Source of the DNA: Lewinella sp. IMCC34191
GTDB lineage: Bacteria > Bacteroidota > Bacteroidia > Chitinophagales > Saprospiraceae
Reading direction: 5' to 3'
Assembly: GCF_003390935.1 (NCBI RefSeq)
Contig: NZ_QNQZ01000001.1
Span: forward strand, 992,001-1,056,000
DNA length: 64,000 nt
Shown: positions 62,346-64,000 of the stretch, in pieces
Layout of the letters: every line of letters starts with the position of its first letter
Position numbering within the stretch: the stretch's first letter is position 1
Program-made: the position numbers and the translations under genes
Notes under the pieces: model-generated
What the model saw: only the letters and a program-made list of their open reading frames with translations
Told to the model about the DNA's origin: nothing
Databases searched by the model: none

Positions 62346-64000
62346 TCAGCTAACCTGGACGCCGTCTTCGGTCTTTTCCGGCTCGAAGGTGCTTACCCAT
62401 CGAATAGCTTCCCGAACGCGCTCGCGCTCCCGGTCGATATCCTCTTCCGAATAGGAAAATGCTTCGGCAAAGACCTGCAACACGTCTTCCAGTACCGGCT
62501 CGATACTGGGCATGTCAAAGTACAATCTACCCGACCGCCGCTCGACCCAGTCGATGGGATAGAGTGCCATTTCATTCCGGATGCACCAGTAGGCCTCGGC
62601 GGCGGCCAGACGGGCTACGTCGGTGTTTTCGCTTCTCGCCCGGGCCAATTCGATGATTTGTGGGCTTTGCCTCCCGTAGTTCGATACGAGGTAGGCCGCC
62701 CGGTCGGGAGCCAGGCTGGCCTCCGCAAGTTGCTTCGCGATATCTTCTTCGTAGCGGAGCACTTCCTCAAAGCTCTTGAACGGTCCTCCGCTCAGCACGA
62801 TCTTGCGCGTCGTATTGTCTCCGATCTCTTCTCCTTCCTCGTGCAGCTGTTTACCAAGTCGGTCGACTACGCGCTCGGCCATCTTCCGGTAGCCGGTTAG
62901 CTTGCCCCCCGCGATACTCAGCAGTCCGGATTCGCTTTCGAATATTTCGTCCTTGCGCGACATTTCTCCGGCCGACTTCCCCTCCTCGAAAATCAAAGGT
63001 CGTACCCCGGCCCAACTGCTCTCCACGTCCTCGACGGTCAACTTGACCGTGGGGAATAGCGCATTCGTCGCTTCCAGGAGGTAGTCGACATCTTCCCGGT
63101 AGACGGGGATAGCATTCGGGTCACCTTTATAGGGTGTATCGGTCGTACCGATATAGGTACAGCGTAGCCTGGGAATAGCGAAGAGCATCCTACCGTCCGC
63201 CACGTCGAAGTAACACGCGTGGGCAAGCGGTAGCCGTTCGCGCGAAACCACGATGTGCACCCCTTTACTCAGAAAGAGGCGCTTATTATTCATGCTCTTA
63301 TCGATCTTGCGCAGGTCATCGACCCAGGGCCCGGCACTGCTGATCACGTGCTCACACGTAATCTCAAAATCACGTCCTTCGTAGCGATCGCGGCACTGGA
63401 CCCCCTCGATTTGGCCATCTTCCCCGTACTGAAAGCCGGTAGCCTCGACGTAATTAAGCGCCAGGGCGCCCTTCGCTACCGCCGTCTTGATATTTTCCAC
63501 GGTAAGCCGGGCATCGTCGGTACGGTATTCAGCGTAGAAGCCACCGCCCTTCAAAATGTCATCCCGCAGCAGTGGTTCGATTTCCAGCGTCTCCTCTTTA
63601 GAGAGCATGACGCGTTTATCGTCACCCTCCACGTCGGCCAGGAAGTCGTAGACCCAGAGGGCCATACTTGTCGACAGTTTACCGAGGGATCCACCTTCGA
63701 CCAGTGGTAAAAGCATCTTCTCCGGCCGGACCAAATGCGGCGCGATCTTGTGGACGACCGCGCGTTCCTGCCCGACTTCCCGTACCAGTCCGATTTCCAG
63801 GTTCTTCAGGTAGCGCAAGCCACCGTGGATTAGCTTGGTTGACTTACTACTCGTACCGCTGGCGAAATCGTTTCGCTCGATGAGCGCCACTTTGAGGCCC
63901 CGGCTGGCGGCATCCAGGGCCACTCCGGCTCCCGTAATACCGCCGCCGATGACGACCAGGTCGAACGGCTCATTATCGAGCCGCTGAATCCTATTTATTC
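62346..64000 (-). CDS. glpD: FAD-dependent glycerol-3-phosphate dehydrogenase (N-terminus cut by window edge)
   Basis: Oxidises sn-glycerol-3-phosphate to dihydroxyacetone phosphate and reduces the quinone pool. The frame is open to the right edge; the upstream end reads FDLVVIGGGITGAGVALDAA, the FAD-binding motif, so the N-terminus is incomplete by only about 20 residues or so. Further family words: NDFASGTSSKSTKLIHGGLRYL, YIGTTDTPYKGDPN, SWAGVRPLI and SIAGGKLTGYRKMAE. The C-terminal domain (VSNYGRQSP, EMALYPIDWVERRSG) is the DAO_C type. Confidence 0.93.
   Translation of the reverse strand, partial: INRIQRLDNEPFDLVVIGGGITGAGVALDAASRGLKVALIERNDFASGTSSKSTKLIHGGLRYLKNLEIGLVREVGQERAVVHKIAPHLVRPEKMLLPLVEGGSLGKLSTSMALWVYDFLADVEGDDKRVMLSKEETLEIEPLLRDDILKGGGFYAEYRTDDARLTVENIKTAVAKGALALNYVEATGFQYGEDGQIEGVQCRDRYEGRDFEITCEHVISSAGPWVDDLRKIDKSMNNKRLFLSKGVHIVVSRERLPLAHACYFDVADGRMLFAIPRLRCTYIGTTDTPYKGDPNAIPVYREDVDYLLEATNALFPTVKLTVEDVESSWAGVRPLIFEEGKSAGEMSRKDEIFESESGLLSIAGGKLTGYRKMAERVVDRLGKQLHEEGEEIGDNTTRKIVLSGGPFKSFEEVLRYEEDIAKQLAEASLAPDRAAYLVSNYGRQSPQIIELARARSENTDVARLAAAEAYWCIRNEMALYPIDWVERRSGRLYFDMPSIEPVLEDVLQVFAEAFSYSEEDIDRERERVREAIRWVSTFEPEKTEDGVQVS

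Overview
The window reads as chromosomal DNA of a marine-type Bacteroidota in the Saprospiria (Lewinella/Neolewinella-like). The main evidence is a PorP/SprF-family type IX secretion protein, several exported proteins with type A type IX C-terminal sorting domains, DUF1573 proteins, a DUF1573-YajC-YbbR operon, futalosine-pathway menaquinone synthesis (MqnB), a fused OtsA-OtsB trehalose enzyme, and Bacteroidota-style promoters (TAnnTTTG at -7). Starts often lack Shine-Dalgarno sequences and TTG/GTG starts are frequent. Protein-coding DNA is GC-rich and tightly packed. No rRNA, tRNA, prophage, IS element or CRISPR array was recognised.

Layout. 1-7.7 kb: dihydrolipoyl dehydrogenase (cut by the left edge), GlgE maltosyltransferase, a DUF1573 protein, signal peptidase I, and a translationally coupled BioF-like/ketoacyl-synthase pair. 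7.7-14.4 kb: an exported sorbosone-dehydrogenase/azurin fusion with its PA14 lipoprotein partner, a TIM-barrel isomerase, a lipoprotein, a lipoprotein metallo-beta-lactamase-fold hydrolase and a frameshifted relic. 14.4-25.3 kb: an M14 carboxypeptidase, an exported MORN-caspase protein, the DUF1573-yajC-ybbR operon, aroK, a subtilase, dihydroorotase and an unrecognised exported protein. 25.4-36.5 kb: deoxynucleoside kinase, an exported glucan-water-dikinase-like protein, an EEP-family protein, an S24 repressor, two type IX cargo proteins, OsmC, a VOC lipoprotein and an acyl-CoA dehydrogenase. 36.6-43.4 kb: an arginine-decarboxylase-like PLP enzyme, OtsAB, an NlpC/P60 protein without its cysteine, PorP, a thioredoxin-fold protein and a macro-domain protein. 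44.7-64 kb: DUF547, GH31 alpha-glucosidase, riboflavin synthase, tandem type IX paralogs, RimM, a PfkB kinase, threonine dehydratase, an AddA-like helicase, MqnB, Mrp, MutS2 and glycerol-3-phosphate dehydrogenase (cut by the right edge).

The most unusual stretch is the 1.25-kb AT-rich non-coding gap at 43,440-44,698. It holds three successive modules. Each has an exact CCCCA-N6-TGGGG dyad and, 23 bases beyond the dyad in the first two (24 and weaker in the third), a TAnnTTTG-like -7 box. Each then has about 170-190 bases with no credible reading frame and a strong hairpin or terminator, 208-217 bases from the dyad start. Modules 1 and 2 also share short words at nearly identical offsets. I interpret this as a tandem array of small-RNA genes under a common regulator; I did not recognise it as a known RNA family.

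Alpha-glucan and trehalose enzymes (GlgE, OtsAB, a GH31 glucosidase and possibly the dikinase-like protein) are scattered over the window but not in one operon. Their connection is an inference.
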